Notes: generated by a model not told the origin, from the letters alone. Shown: positions 5,229 through 11,748, counted from the first letter of the stretch. The stretch is DNA of 11,748 nucleotides from Gemmatimonadota bacterium (GCA_017889745.1 JAGGAG010000078.1:1-11748), one strand, 5' to 3'. Numbers and translations: made by a program.

Positions 5229-7094
5229 TCAGTAATCCACTGGTCTCAAGTACCACTCCCCTATCGCGGTCTGGCTCACCATCGCCACCGTGGGCAGGCG
5301 CCGCTTCCAGTGCGTGGAGTCGAGCCGCCGGCGCACCGCTTCCACTTCGGCCGCGGTGAAGCCCGCCGTGACCAGCGCCTCGGCGGTGTAGCCGCTCAGC
5401 AGGAAATGCAGGATCCGGTCGCCCCGCGCGTACGACACGCCGAGGTCGGCCTCATCCGTCTGTCCGTGAATCAGGTCGGCGGTGGCCGGCTTGTCCACGA
5501 TCAGCGCCGGCACCCCGACGTAGCGCGCCAGGGCCCACACTTGGGTCTTGTACAGGTCGCCGATCGGGTTGACCGGTGGCGAATCATCGGCGTGCCAGGT
5601 GAAATACCCCAGCAGCCGCTCGCTCTTGTTGCCCGTGCCGAGTGGGAGCGCCTTGAGCTTGGCCGACAGGTCGAAGAGCACGATCATGCGGCAGCGGGCC
5701 ATGATGTTGCCCTTCCGCGCCGGATCGGTGTCGCCAATCGCCGCCACGACGCCGTCCACCGCCGCCGAGATGTCCACCGTGCGGCTCTCGATGCCGAGCG
5801 CGTCGATGACCAGCTGCGCATGCTCCAGGCTCTCGGCGCTCGATGTGCGGTACGGCATGCGCACGGCGGTGACGTTCGCCGGCCCCAGCGCTTCCGCGGC
5901 CAGGTAGGCCACCAGCGCACTGTCCACCCCGCCCGAGAGCCCGATCACCGCCTTCTCGAACCCGCGCCGCCGCGTCAGTTCATCGCGCAGGAACTCCACC
6001 AGCCAGCGCCGCGCAAGCGGCGCGTCGATCTCCAGCACGTCATCCGTGACGTTGGGTACCCCGACTGCACGGGCTCGCCGCGTACGCGAGGGCGACACCT
6101 GCGCGGGTCGGCTGGGTGATGCCGCCAGGCGGGGGTCTGGCGGCGGCGTACCCGAACCTTGCGTCGGAGACGCGCCGCCGAGATCCGAGGACCCCCGCGC
6201 GGCGGCATCACCCGGCTGCCCCGCGCGCGCCAGTTCGCCTGCCAGCATCGGTAACCGTGCTTCGAGATCGGCAAGCAACGGCATCTCCGCCCGGACGCGC
6301 GCGATGTCGCTGAGGTCGATCGACGCGGTGATCAGCGCCTCCTCGAACACCGGCCCCTCGACGATCAGGTTGCCCCGCGGGCCCGTGATCAGCGATCCGC
6401 CCACGAATGCCTTGCCGCCCTCGAACCCGACCAGGTGCGCCAGCGCCACGTAGACGCCGTGCTCACCCGAGATGTCCTGCATGATCCTTTCCCAGCGGCC
6501 GATGCTCGCGGGACGCTCGTCATCCTCGCCCGATGGTTGCAGCCCGCGCGCCGGGCTCGCACTCGGCACGATGAGCATCTCGGCGCCATCGAGTGCCGCG
6601 ATGGTGGGCACGATCGAATGCCACGCATCCTCGCAGATCAGCAGCGCCGCCCGGCCCCAGCGGGTATCGAACGCCTGGACGCTGTCGCCCGCGGCGACGA
6701 AGCGCTCCTCGTCGAACACGCCGTAGGTCGGCAGGAACACCTTGCGGTGCACATGCCGGATGCCGGCATCGCTGCCGCCCAGTGATGCGTACAGCGCCGA
6801 GTTGTAGATGTGATTGCTGTGGCGTTCGTAGAAGCCGAGCGCCACGTCCATGTCGGGGGCGCCGCTCTCGCGGTGCACCCGCGCCAGATCGTCGAAGAGC
6901 TGCTCCGCCTCGAGCGCGAGGTCGCGCACCCCGCCTTCGAGGAAATACCCGGTGAGGGCGCTCTCCGGCGCCACGACGAGCCCGGGCGGCGCGGGCAGCC
7001 GCCCCGCCTCGCGGAACATCTCGCCCAGCCGGGCGAGGTTTTCGGCGTAGCGGCCCTTGCGGGGCCGGAGCTGGGCCAGGGAGACGGTCAGCAT
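5229..7094 (-). CDS. nadE: Glutamine-dependent NAD+ synthetase
   Basis: This 621-residue two-domain enzyme makes NAD+ from nicotinic acid adenine dinucleotide, ATP and glutamine. The N-terminal nitrilase-type glutaminase domain (about 1-290) has the triad Glu44 (APESALTGYF), Lys118 (VHRKVFLPTYGVFDE) and Cys154 (LLICEDAW). The C-terminal synthetase domain (about 350-621) has the pyrophosphatase loop SGGVDS (387-392), LPLGTGNKSE (483-492) and PATADLIHGQTDEADLGVSY (536-555). Between them is a Pro/Ser/Gly/Arg-rich linker (about 291-347) that makes the protein longer than the common 540-580-residue forms. Residues 294-327 of it are encoded by a palindromic unit (6114-6213). The ATG at 7094 is right for the domain start (MLTVSLAQLRP); no Shine-Dalgarno is visible. 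Confidence 0.96.
   Translation of the reverse strand: MLTVSLAQLRPRKGRYAENLARLGEMFREAGRLPAPPGLVVAPESALTGYFLEGGVRDLALEAEQLFDDLARVHRESGAPDMDVALGFYERHSNHIYNSALYASLGGSDAGIRHVHRKVFLPTYGVFDEERFVAAGDSVQAFDTRWGRAALLICEDAWHSIVPTIAALDGAEMLIVPSASPARGLQPSGEDDERPASIGRWERIMQDISGEHGVYVALAHLVGFEGGKAFVGGSLITGPRGNLIVEGPVFEEALITASIDLSDIARVRAEMPLLADLEARLPMLAGELARAGQPGDAAARGSSDLGGASPTQGSGTPPPDPRLAASPSRPAQVSPSRTRRARAVGVPNVTDDVLEIDAPLARRWLVEFLRDELTRRRGFEKAVIGLSGGVDSALVAYLAAEALGPANVTAVRMPYRTSSAESLEHAQLVIDALGIESRTVDISAAVDGVVAAIGDTDPARKGNIMARCRMIVLFDLSAKLKALPLGTGNKSERLLGYFTWHADDSPPVNPIGDLYKTQVWALARYVGVPALIVDKPATADLIHGQTDEADLGVSYARGDRILHFLLSGYTAEALVTAGFTAAEVEAVRRRLDSTHWKRRLPTVAMVSQTAIGEWYLRPVDY
6114..6213. repeat. 100-bp palindromic unit inside the nadE linker
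   Basis: The outer arms, 6114-6137 and 6190-6213, are inverted repeats matching at 22 of 24 positions. Thirteen bases at each outer end are perfect (GGGTGATGCCGCC and GGCGGCATCACCC). The 52 bases between contain further GC-rich complementary blocks (GGCGGCGGCG near 6139 and CGCGCCGCCG at 6171-6180). The unit is read in frame as linker residues about 294-327 (PGDAAARGSSDLGGASPTQG and onward) and contains no stop codon in the nadE frame. It therefore behaves like an insertion tolerated between two protein domains. Confidence 0.75.
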
Positions 7095-7104
7095 CGGTGG
7101 CTGG

Positions 7105-7132
7105 AATCTAAGCTGGCACGCCGCATTAGATT
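7105..7132. promoter_or_regulatory. Symmetrical inverted repeat in the nadE/crcB divergent gap
   Basis: The 44-base gap between the two start codons contains AATCTAA (7105-7111), 14 bases, then TTAGATT (7126-7132), a perfect 7-bp inverted repeat. Each arm also contains TAGATT reading toward its own gene: 6 bases before the crcB ATG on the plus strand and 10 bases before the nadE ATG on the minus strand. These match a TANNNT -10 hexamer placed for leaderless or near-leaderless transcripts, consistent with the lack of Shine-Dalgarno sequences at both starts. A regulator-binding operator is an alternative reading. Confidence 0.45.
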
Positions 7133-7138
7133 AGCCGC

Positions 7139-7522
7139 ATGATCTGGCTCGTGGCGCTGGGTGGAGCACTGGGCAGTGTCAGCCGTTTCCTGCTGGGACC
7201 GGCACTCCAGCGGGCATTCAACGCCACGTTTCCCGTCGGCACCCTCTTCATCAACATCCTGGGGTCCCTGATCCTCGGCTTTATCATGCGCCTCACAGTC
7301 GAGGGCGTGAACGTCACGCCCGAGGCCCGGGCGTTCATTGCCATCGGATTCTGTGGTGGGTTCACCACCTTCTCCACCTTCAGCTACGAGGCCATGAGGC
7401 TGCTGGAGGATGGCGAAGGGTCGCGCGCGGCCCTGTACATCCTGGCCAGCGTGCTGCTCTCGCTCGGCGCGGCCTTTGTGGGACTGGTGGCGGCGCGGGA
7501 ACTGCTGGCGCTCCGGCGCTGA
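7139..7522 (+). CDS. crcB: Fluoride ion channel CrcB/Fluc
   Basis: This 127-residue membrane protein exports fluoride as a dual-topology dimer. Family motifs are in place: GGALGSVSRF (8-17), GTLFINILGSLILGF (34-48) with the pore Asn39, and GFCGGFTTFSTFSYE (70-84), which carries the phenylalanine ladder and the central sodium site. Four hydrophobic segments lie at about 2-22, 32-52, 64-82 and 97-120. It starts at ATG 7139, with no Shine-Dalgarno sequence. I see no fluoride riboswitch: the upstream gap is only 44 bases and is too short to hold one. It is first in an operon with a DUF190 gene, a common partner of crcB. Confidence 0.95.
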   Translation: MIWLVALGGALGSVSRFLLGPALQRAFNATFPVGTLFINILGSLILGFIMRLTVEGVNVTPEARAFIAIGFCGGFTTFSTFSYEAMRLLEDGEGSRAALYILASVLLSLGAAFVGLVAARELLALRR

Positions 7523-7524
7523 TC

Positions 7525-7531
7525 AAGGAGG
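7525..7531 (+). promoter_or_regulatory. Strong ribosome-binding site for the DUF190 gene
   Basis: AAGGAGG ends 6 bases before the ATG at 7538, in the 15-base gap after the crcB stop. It is the only full-consensus Shine-Dalgarno sequence that I see in the window. It implies that the DUF190 protein is translated well and independently of crcB. Confidence 0.9.
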
Positions 7532-7537
7532 ATCGCT

Positions 7538-7876
7538 ATGCACGGGCTCGAGGGCGAACAGATGCTGATGCGCATCCACATCGGCGAGCGTGACAAGCAC
7601 GGTGGCAGGCCCCTGTACGAGGCCATCGTCATGCTCCTCCGGGAGCGGCACTTCGCCGGCGCCACCGTATTGCGCGCCATCATGGGCTTCGGCGCCAATG
7701 CACGGATCCGCACCCACAAGGTGCTGGACCTGTCCGTAGACCTGCCGATCGTCGTCGAGTGCGTCGACGAGGAATCGAAGATCAAGGCCATCCTGCCCGA
7801 GCTCGACCAGATGATGGGCGGTGGCCTCATCACGCTGGAGCGGGCGCACGTCATCACCTACCGGGGCGACAAATGA
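7538..7876 (+). CDS. DUF190 family PII-like protein
   Basis: This 112-residue protein belongs to DUF190, a family with a PII/GlnB-like ferredoxin fold. Recognisable parts are EGEQMLMRIHIGERDKHGGR (5-24), PLYEAIVMLLRERHFAGATV, LRAIMGFGANARIRTHKVLD (45-64) and LPIVVECVDEESKIKAILPE (69-88), ending in the GLITLERAHVITYRG strand. DUF190 genes are often found beside crcB, and a regulatory or ligand-sensing role for fluoride export has been assumed from that, but I know of no firm function. It has the strong AAGGAGG site before it, and its stop overlaps the next gene as ATGA (4 bases), which points to coupled translation. Confidence 0.93.
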   Translation: MHGLEGEQMLMRIHIGERDKHGGRPLYEAIVMLLRERHFAGATVLRAIMGFGANARIRTHKVLDLSVDLPIVVECVDEESKIKAILPELDQMMGGGLITLERAHVITYRGDK

Positions 7877-8337
7877 CTCCGTTCGAAGCCATCCGCGGCG
7901 TGCCCAACGCCTGCCAGGTACTGCCCACGGTCATCACCGGCGGGCAACCGACCCGAGAGCATCTCCAGGCCCTGGCGAAAAGCGGCAACGCGATCGTAGT
8001 GGACACGCGCGAGCCGATGGAGCCACGCGCGTTCGACGAGCCGGCCCTCGTGCGCGAACTGGGCATGGAGTACCGGCTCATTCCGATTGGGCCACATTCG
8101 TTGAGCGACGCGACGCTGGAAGCGATCCGCTCGACGCTCGCCGAGGCCGGTGAACGCCCTGTCTTTGTGCACTGCGGGTCTGGTAATCGCGTCGGGGGCG
8201 CCCTGATCCCCGTGCTGATGCTGGATCAGGGCATGGAGGAGGAGGACGCGGTGGATACCGCAATGCGCGTTGGCCTCCGGAGCGCCGAGCTGATGGAATG
8301 GGGCCTCGGTTACACCCGGCGCCAACGCGCCACTTGA
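7873..8337 (+). CDS. DUF442-type phosphatase/rhodanese-like protein
   Basis: This 154-residue protein resembles the phosphatase-like domain of beta-lactamase-hydrolase-like (DUF442) proteins. The N-terminal signature ITGGQPTREHLQALAKSGNA (21-40) is followed by IVVDTREPME. The active loop is VHCGSGNRVG (99-108), with Cys101 and Arg106 (C-X4-R), one residue shorter than the C-X5-R of classic dual-specificity phosphatases and like the six-residue DUF442/rhodanese loop. It could act as a phosphatase or a sulfur-handling enzyme; substrate unknown. The ATG at 7873 overlaps the DUF190 stop by 4 bases. It converges with the next gene with only 7 bases between the stops. Confidence 0.85.
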   Translation: MTPFEAIRGVPNACQVLPTVITGGQPTREHLQALAKSGNAIVVDTREPMEPRAFDEPALVRELGMEYRLIPIGPHSLSDATLEAIRSTLAEAGERPVFVHCGSGNRVGGALIPVLMLDQGMEEEDAVDTAMRVGLRSAELMEWGLGYTRRQRAT

Positions 8338-8344
8338 CGATCGG

Positions 8345-10123
8345 TTAACGCCTCCGGCCGCCGCCGCTGGGCACCGCCGATGGAGGAGGGGCCGACGACG
8401 GCGGCGGTGCTGACGGCGGGGTCGACGTAGCTCGCCCGCCGCCGCCGCTGTACCCACCCCCGGAGTATCCGCCTCCCGATACGCCCGACGACGGCTGGCT
8501 TGGGGGCGACATGCTCGGTGGCGACACGCCCGGAGATGGCGGGCTGCCATAGCTGCGGCCCAGCGACGGGTCCCGACCGCTGTTCTCCTGACGCGGAGCC
8601 GGGGCAGCCGCGGCGGCCGACTGGTCGGGCTCCCGGCGCCGCAGCACCGGTTCCGAGCTCCTTCCCGTCCCCGTCGCTTTCGTGGCCGCTGGGGCGTCGG
8701 GCGCAGCGCGTGAAACCGGCGCCACCCCCGTGGGCTGGCTTGACTGGGCACTCGGCGCAGGTGTCAGTGCGCGCCGCTCGAAGGTGGACGGCCCCTTATA
8801 TGGTGCCGGGGCAGCCACCGCAGTGGGACGCTCGCCGGCTGGACGCGAGGGGCGCGCTTCCGGCCGGGCGTACTGCGGGTTGCTTGTAGGACTCATCGGC
8901 GCAGCCTCGGCACGCTGACGTGACGGCACGCCCTTCGGCGGCGAATTGCTGGGCGGCCTCGCCGTGCCCGAAGGCCTCGTGGTGCCCGAAGGCTTGGTGG
9001 TGCCCGAAGGCCTTGCGGCACCCGAAGACGGGGTGGCGCCCGCCGAGGGACGCGACGTGGTTGCGGCAGGCGCGGCGTCACGTCGCCGCCCGCCGGCGTT
9101 GTTGCCGCTGGTGCCCTTCGACACTGGCACGGCACTCGGTGTCAGCACCGACCCGCCCCCGATGGGCCCACCGCCCCAGGTCCGGTCACGGAAGCTCGCG
9201 TGCTGCTGCACGCCGATCCCCGGCACCGCACCCACTACCGTGTTGGTCGCGGTATAGCCGCGCGGGCGATACGGAACCGGCTCGCCGTTCCAGGTGCGAT
9301 CCCACTGCTTCTTCTGGTACGGTGCATAGGGCGCATACGGCACCGCCGTCGCATAGGGCGGGTAGTAGTTGCCCCAGCCGCCGCCGTTGCAGTAGTACCC
9401 GTAGCAGCCCCAGCCCCAACCCCAGCCCCAGGTCGGGCCATAGGCCCAGGCCGGGTAGTACGGGCCGTAGTTGTAGTACGGCGAGTAGTACCAGGGGTCG
9501 TAGAGGCCCCACGTGTTGTAGTAACCGGTGCCGTAGATCACGCCCACGGGAGCCGCACAGCCATAGCAGCCGTCGACCACGGTCACGCCGCCGGACACAT
9601 ATGTGGGCTCTTCGGTAACGGCCACCTGCGACGCGACGGTGTAGTTCACGACGTCGTAGTCAAAGCGCCCGCCCGCTATGCCCTGCGCCAGTGCCACCAG
9701 CTGTGGCTCCGTGTCGTCGAACGTGGTCGTGTTGAGCGCGTTGTAGTCCCAGTGCGCGTTCTGGACATACCCGCTGAAGCGCCAGGGGTCGAGCGACACG
9801 GCGGCGAAGATCACGCCGGTCCCCGGGACGTCCACCGTGAACCCTTCGCGACCGTTACGGCCCAGCAGCAGGTAGCGCTTGCCACCCTTCACGTAGCTGT
9901 CGTCGGTGGGATCCAGCGGAAAGAGCACCCGCAGGCGTCCCTCGGGGCTGACCTGCAACACGAGGAGGTAGCCGTCGTCGCGGGTGATGACCTGCACCTT
10001 GGCCCTGTCGCCCGGGAGGTACTGCCCCTCGTTGCTGAGCGTGACCCGGATGGTGGGCTCGGGCTCCTGAGCCGGCACCGCAGCGGTGGCGGCAATCATG
10101 GACAGCAGGATTGGGTAGAACAT
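8345..10123 (-). CDS. Secreted DUF4384-like protein with Tyr/Trp-rich and Pro/Ser-rich regions
   Basis: This 592-residue exported protein begins with a signal peptide (about 1-18, MFYPILLSMIAATAAVPA). Next is a DUF4384-like beta domain (about 22-125; LPGDRAKVQVITRDDGYLLV, LRVLFPLDP), a family linked to outer-membrane or surface assemblies. Residues 197-270 are about 40% Tyr plus Trp, including GWGWGWG, with four cysteines around this part (186, 189, 240, 245). The C-terminal half is low complexity: PSGTTR-type tandem repeats (364-387), Pro/Ser stretches, then SGGGYSGGGYSGGGG and a GGGRRR end. GAGGG at 10128-10132 is a fair ribosome-binding site 4 bases before the ATG. I expect a periplasmic or surface role; no enzyme motif is visible. 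Confidence 0.85.
   Translation of the reverse strand: MFYPILLSMIAATAAVPAQEPEPTIRVTLSNEGQYLPGDRAKVQVITRDDGYLLVLQVSPEGRLRVLFPLDPTDDSYVKGGKRYLLLGRNGREGFTVDVPGTGVIFAAVSLDPWRFSGYVQNAHWDYNALNTTTFDDTEPQLVALAQGIAGGRFDYDVVNYTVASQVAVTEEPTYVSGGVTVVDGCYGCAAPVGVIYGTGYYNTWGLYDPWYYSPYYNYGPYYPAWAYGPTWGWGWGWGCYGYYCNGGGWGNYYPPYATAVPYAPYAPYQKKQWDRTWNGEPVPYRPRGYTATNTVVGAVPGIGVQQHASFRDRTWGGGPIGGGSVLTPSAVPVSKGTSGNNAGGRRRDAAPAATTSRPSAGATPSSGAARPSGTTKPSGTTRPSGTARPPSNSPPKGVPSRQRAEAAPMSPTSNPQYARPEARPSRPAGERPTAVAAPAPYKGPSTFERRALTPAPSAQSSQPTGVAPVSRAAPDAPAATKATGTGRSSEPVLRRREPDQSAAAAAPAPRQENSGRDPSLGRSYGSPPSPGVSPPSMSPPSQPSSGVSGGGYSGGGYSGGGGRATSTPPSAPPPSSAPPPSAVPSGGGRRR
8964..9035. repeat. Four 18-bp tandem repeats in the DUF4384-like gene
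   Basis: Four units of 18 bp start at 8964, 8982, 9000 and 9018. The first three match closely around GTGCCCGAAGGC and the fourth is degenerate. On the coding strand they encode the hexapeptide repeat RPSGTT or close variants. The unit is a multiple of three, so copy-number change would keep the frame. Confidence 0.85.
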
Positions 10124-10182
10124 GGTGCCCTCAGCTTCTTTCGACGGTGTACCCGGCAGAGGACTTCAGCCGGCAACACCAG

Positions 10183-10204
10183 GGCATATAGCTACTTGTA
10201 TGCC
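10183..10204. promoter_or_regulatory. Inverted repeat upstream of the DUF4384-like gene
   Basis: GGCATA (10183-10188) and TATGCC (10199-10204) form a 6-bp inverted repeat with a 10-base spacer, about 60-80 bases before the start codon at 10123. It is the most AT-rich spot of this intergenic region and contains TATA-like sequence, so it may hold the promoter or a regulator site. I cannot place a clear -35/-10 pair. Confidence 0.25.
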
Positions 10205-10238
10205 ACCACCTAAGTCGTTGTGCTGGAAGGAGAAGAGC

Positions 10239-10273
10239 TGCAGCGCGCTGCACGGGTGTCCCAGCCCCGGGAC
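10239..10273. other. Palindrome and small hairpin after the NTF2-like gene
   Basis: TGCAGCGCGCTGCA (10239-10252) is a perfect 14-bp palindrome. Next to it GTCCC (10258-10262) and GGGAC (10269-10273) form a 5-bp stem with a 6-base loop. Both lie just after the stop of the minus-strand gene at 10278, so they could help end or stabilise its transcript. There is no T-run, so this is not a standard intrinsic terminator. Confidence 0.35.
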
Positions 10274-10277
10274 GCCC

Positions 10278-10676
10278 TCACGGTTTGCTGGTGTCGCGGC
10301 CTCCGCTCCAGCGGTGCCAGTACATCCGCATCTCGGTGATGAGGCCGTCCCCCGTCTCGCAGAAGAGGGCGCCCCGCGCGTCCACCCACTCCCCCGTACG
10401 ACGCCGGCGGAACACGCACTTGAACTCCGTGCTGAACCAAGGCCCCACCACAAAGATCTCGCCCGAGGTGAAGGTGACTTCAGACTGATGATACGGCACG
10501 TCCGACCAGTACTTCCTTATGGCTTCCACCCCGCGGAGCGGCTCGGAGAACGGGGTCTCGAGAAACACGGCCTCCGGCGCAAACGCCGACGCGATGAGGT
10601 CCACCCGCAGCCTGGACCAGCCGCGGCCGAAGGTGTCGATGAGTTGCCGCCCGAGCTCCGCCGTCGTGTCCGTCAT
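10278..10676 (-). CDS. NTF2/SnoaL-like fold protein
   Basis: This 132-residue soluble protein has the layout of the NTF2-like/SnoaL superfamily: an N-terminal helix (ELGRQLIDTFGRGWSRLRVD), FAPEAVFLETPFSEPLRGVE (32-51), IRKYWSDVP, then antiparallel strands ending ALFCETGDGLITEMRMYWHR (103-122). Members are small-ligand binders or isomerase/hydrolase-like enzymes, and many are uncharacterised. I see no residue set that fixes a substrate. The ATG at 10676 lies 26 bases after the peptidase stop, with a GGGG run just before it, so it is probably the second gene of that operon. Confidence 0.8.
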   Translation of the reverse strand: MTDTTAELGRQLIDTFGRGWSRLRVDLIASAFAPEAVFLETPFSEPLRGVEAIRKYWSDVPYHQSEVTFTSGEIFVVGPWFSTEFKCVFRRRRTGEWVDARGALFCETGDGLITEMRMYWHRWSGGRDTSKP

Positions 10677-10702
10677 GCCCCAAACCTAGCGCAGCGCCGC
10701 GC

Positions 10703-11748
10703 TCAGCGGACCGCCGTCAGGTTGTCCTCCGGCGTGCGGTCGATGAGGATGTTGTACGGATCGATGCCCGCCTTTCGCGGCTCCTTCTCCACCACGAAAT
10801 CCAGGGTCGTCTCCGGCTCGGTGATCCTCACCTTCCGGACCAGCAGCGGCTCTCCCAGCTTCTGGCCCTTCACCTCGTCGCCAAAGACCCCGATGTCCAC
10901 GTAATCGGCCATCGGGACATCCTGCGTGCTCCCCAGCGAATCGGCCTTGATCTTCTTCGCCTGCACCGTGAGCCGAAGGTCATACTTCCCGTCGGGCCGC
11001 TTGCTGGACGTGGCCGACACCGCCTTGTTGTCGAACAGGGTGATCTCCTCGAAGAGGTCGGTCAGTACGTACTTGAGGGAGTCGGGCGTGACGGCGTCCA
11101 GTTCCGCGTAGAGGTCCCGCGCCGTCGGGTACGGCGGCCCCCTGAACGCCCATTTCGCCAGGAAGTTGCTCAGGCCGCGATTCATCGCCGCTTCGCCGAT
11201 GTAGTCCCGCAGCGCGAAATAGACGAGCGACCCCTTCTGGTAGTGGATGTACGGCTGGTTCTCCACGTACAGAAACGGCACTTCCTTCTTCCGCTCCACG
11301 CCCCGCCCCCGCAGGTAGCCATCCAGTTCGCGGCGCAGGAATTTCTGGGTGGCCTCCTTTCCGTAGCGTTTCTCCATGACCGTGAGCGCGGAGTACTCCG
11401 CCAGGCCCTCGGAGAAGGTGGTGGCGCCCTGTGCGTTGGCCCCGACCACCTGGTGCGCCCACCACTGGTGGGCCAGCTCGTGCGCCGCCACGAAGTAGGC
11501 GATGTCCACGCCGTCCTCCCCGCCCTTGTTGCGCATGAGGAAGCCGATCCCCTCGGAGAACGGGATCGTATTGGGGAAGGCCTGCGCGAATCCCGCGTAG
11601 CGCGGAAACTCCAGGATCCGGTACTGACGGTACTGGTAGGGGCTGAAGTTGGAGCCGAAGTAGTCCAGCCCGTCCTTCGAGGCCTGGAGCATCGACTCGA
11701 GCGCGAAGGTGTGCCACGGATGGTAGTAGATCTCGAGCGATGTTCCCT
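10703..11748 (-). CDS. M1-family zinc metallopeptidase, C-terminal part
   Basis: The gene enters from the right edge; the frame is open to the last base (GTSLEIYYHPWHTFALES reads on before the first internal Met at 11692). The zinc site is VAAHELAHQWWAHQ (HEXXH, near 11470-11482), with the third ligand Glu in FSEGLAEYSA (codon at 11410) 19 residues after the second His. YIHYQKGSLVYFALRDYIGE and the C-terminal beta/Ig-like part (KYDLRLTVQAKKI, ETTLDFVVEKEPRKAGIDPY) follow. This sequence style matches M1 domains fused to an ABC-2-type permease at the N-terminus, but no membrane segment is in the window, so the fusion is an inference. An NTF2-like gene follows after 26 bases. Confidence 0.9.
   Translation of the reverse strand, partial: GTSLEIYYHPWHTFALESMLQASKDGLDYFGSNFSPYQYRQYRILEFPRYAGFAQAFPNTIPFSEGIGFLMRNKGGEDGVDIAYFVAAHELAHQWWAHQVVGANAQGATTFSEGLAEYSALTVMEKRYGKEATQKFLRRELDGYLRGRGVERKKEVPFLYVENQPYIHYQKGSLVYFALRDYIGEAAMNRGLSNFLAKWAFRGPPYPTARDLYAELDAVTPDSLKYVLTDLFEEITLFDNKAVSATSSKRPDGKYDLRLTVQAKKIKADSLGSTQDVPMADYVDIGVFGDEVKGQKLGEPLLVRKVRITEPETTLDFVVEKEPRKAGIDPYNILIDRTPEDNLTAVR

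Noticed and set aside
6050..6250. Frameshift or fusion point in nadE
   Set aside because: Both domains are in one uninterrupted frame with all catalytic residues; the odd linker is better explained by an in-frame palindromic insertion.
7095..7138. Fluoride riboswitch before crcB
   Set aside because: The gap is 44 bases and mostly taken by the inverted repeat, too short for the riboswitch with an expression platform.
8338..8344. Terminator between the convergent genes ending at 8337 and 8345
   Set aside because: Only 7 bases separate the stops and I see no stem-loop followed by T residues nearby.
9200..10213. 337-residue plus-strand open frame opposite the DUF4384-like gene
   Set aside because: The minus strand has a signal peptide, a recognisable domain and a ribosome-binding site; the plus-strand product is Val/Arg/Ala-rich without motifs.

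Overview
The window is dense, high-GC bacterial chromosome with no stretch over 300 bases lacking a gene. I infer a diderm organism, most likely Gemmatimonadota. The Mla/MCE phospholipid-transport cluster implies an outer membrane. The mix of DUF2203, a glutamine-dependent NadE, a secreted Tyr/Trp/Gly-rich DUF4384-like protein and an M1 peptidase of the kind fused to ABC-2 permeases fits that phylum. No rRNA or other marker is present to prove it. I see no tRNA, rRNA, CRISPR array, insertion sequence, phage gene or defence system.

Layout. Positions 1-1659 (minus) hold an mlaE-mlaF-mlaD-type operon, with MlaD cut off by the left edge. The divergent mutY gene (1682-2377, plus) encodes a short adenine glycosylase. 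It ends inside the first copy (2360-2431) of an inverted array of 7-bp units. Positions 2441-3725 (minus) are a tight three-gene unit: CBS-pair protein, DUF2203 protein, and a four-helix membrane protein, with 1-base stop/start overlaps. Positions 3762-5080 (minus) pair an acyl-CoA thioesterase with a patatin-like lipase through a GTGA overlap. A second copy of the heptamer array (5122-5219) lies between the thioesterase and nadE.

nadE (5229-7094, minus) encodes a two-domain glutamine-dependent NAD synthetase. Its interdomain linker contains a 100-bp palindromic DNA unit. A 44-bp divergent gap with a symmetrical inverted repeat separates nadE from a plus-strand operon: crcB/fluC fluoride channel, DUF190 PII-like protein, DUF442-type phosphatase/rhodanese-like protein (7139-8337). 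The last part (minus) holds the secreted DUF4384-like protein (8345-10123), an NTF2/SnoaL-fold protein (10278-10676) and the C-terminal part of an M1 metallopeptidase (10703 to the right edge).

Most genes are housekeeping or envelope functions. The points most worth a second look are the paired heptamer arrays, which sit exactly 9 bases after two different stop codons, one of them also supplying the mutY stop codon; and the palindromic unit read through in frame within the nadE linker. I did not find a convincing new multi-gene system. The nearest candidate is the fluoride channel/PII-like/phosphatase operon.
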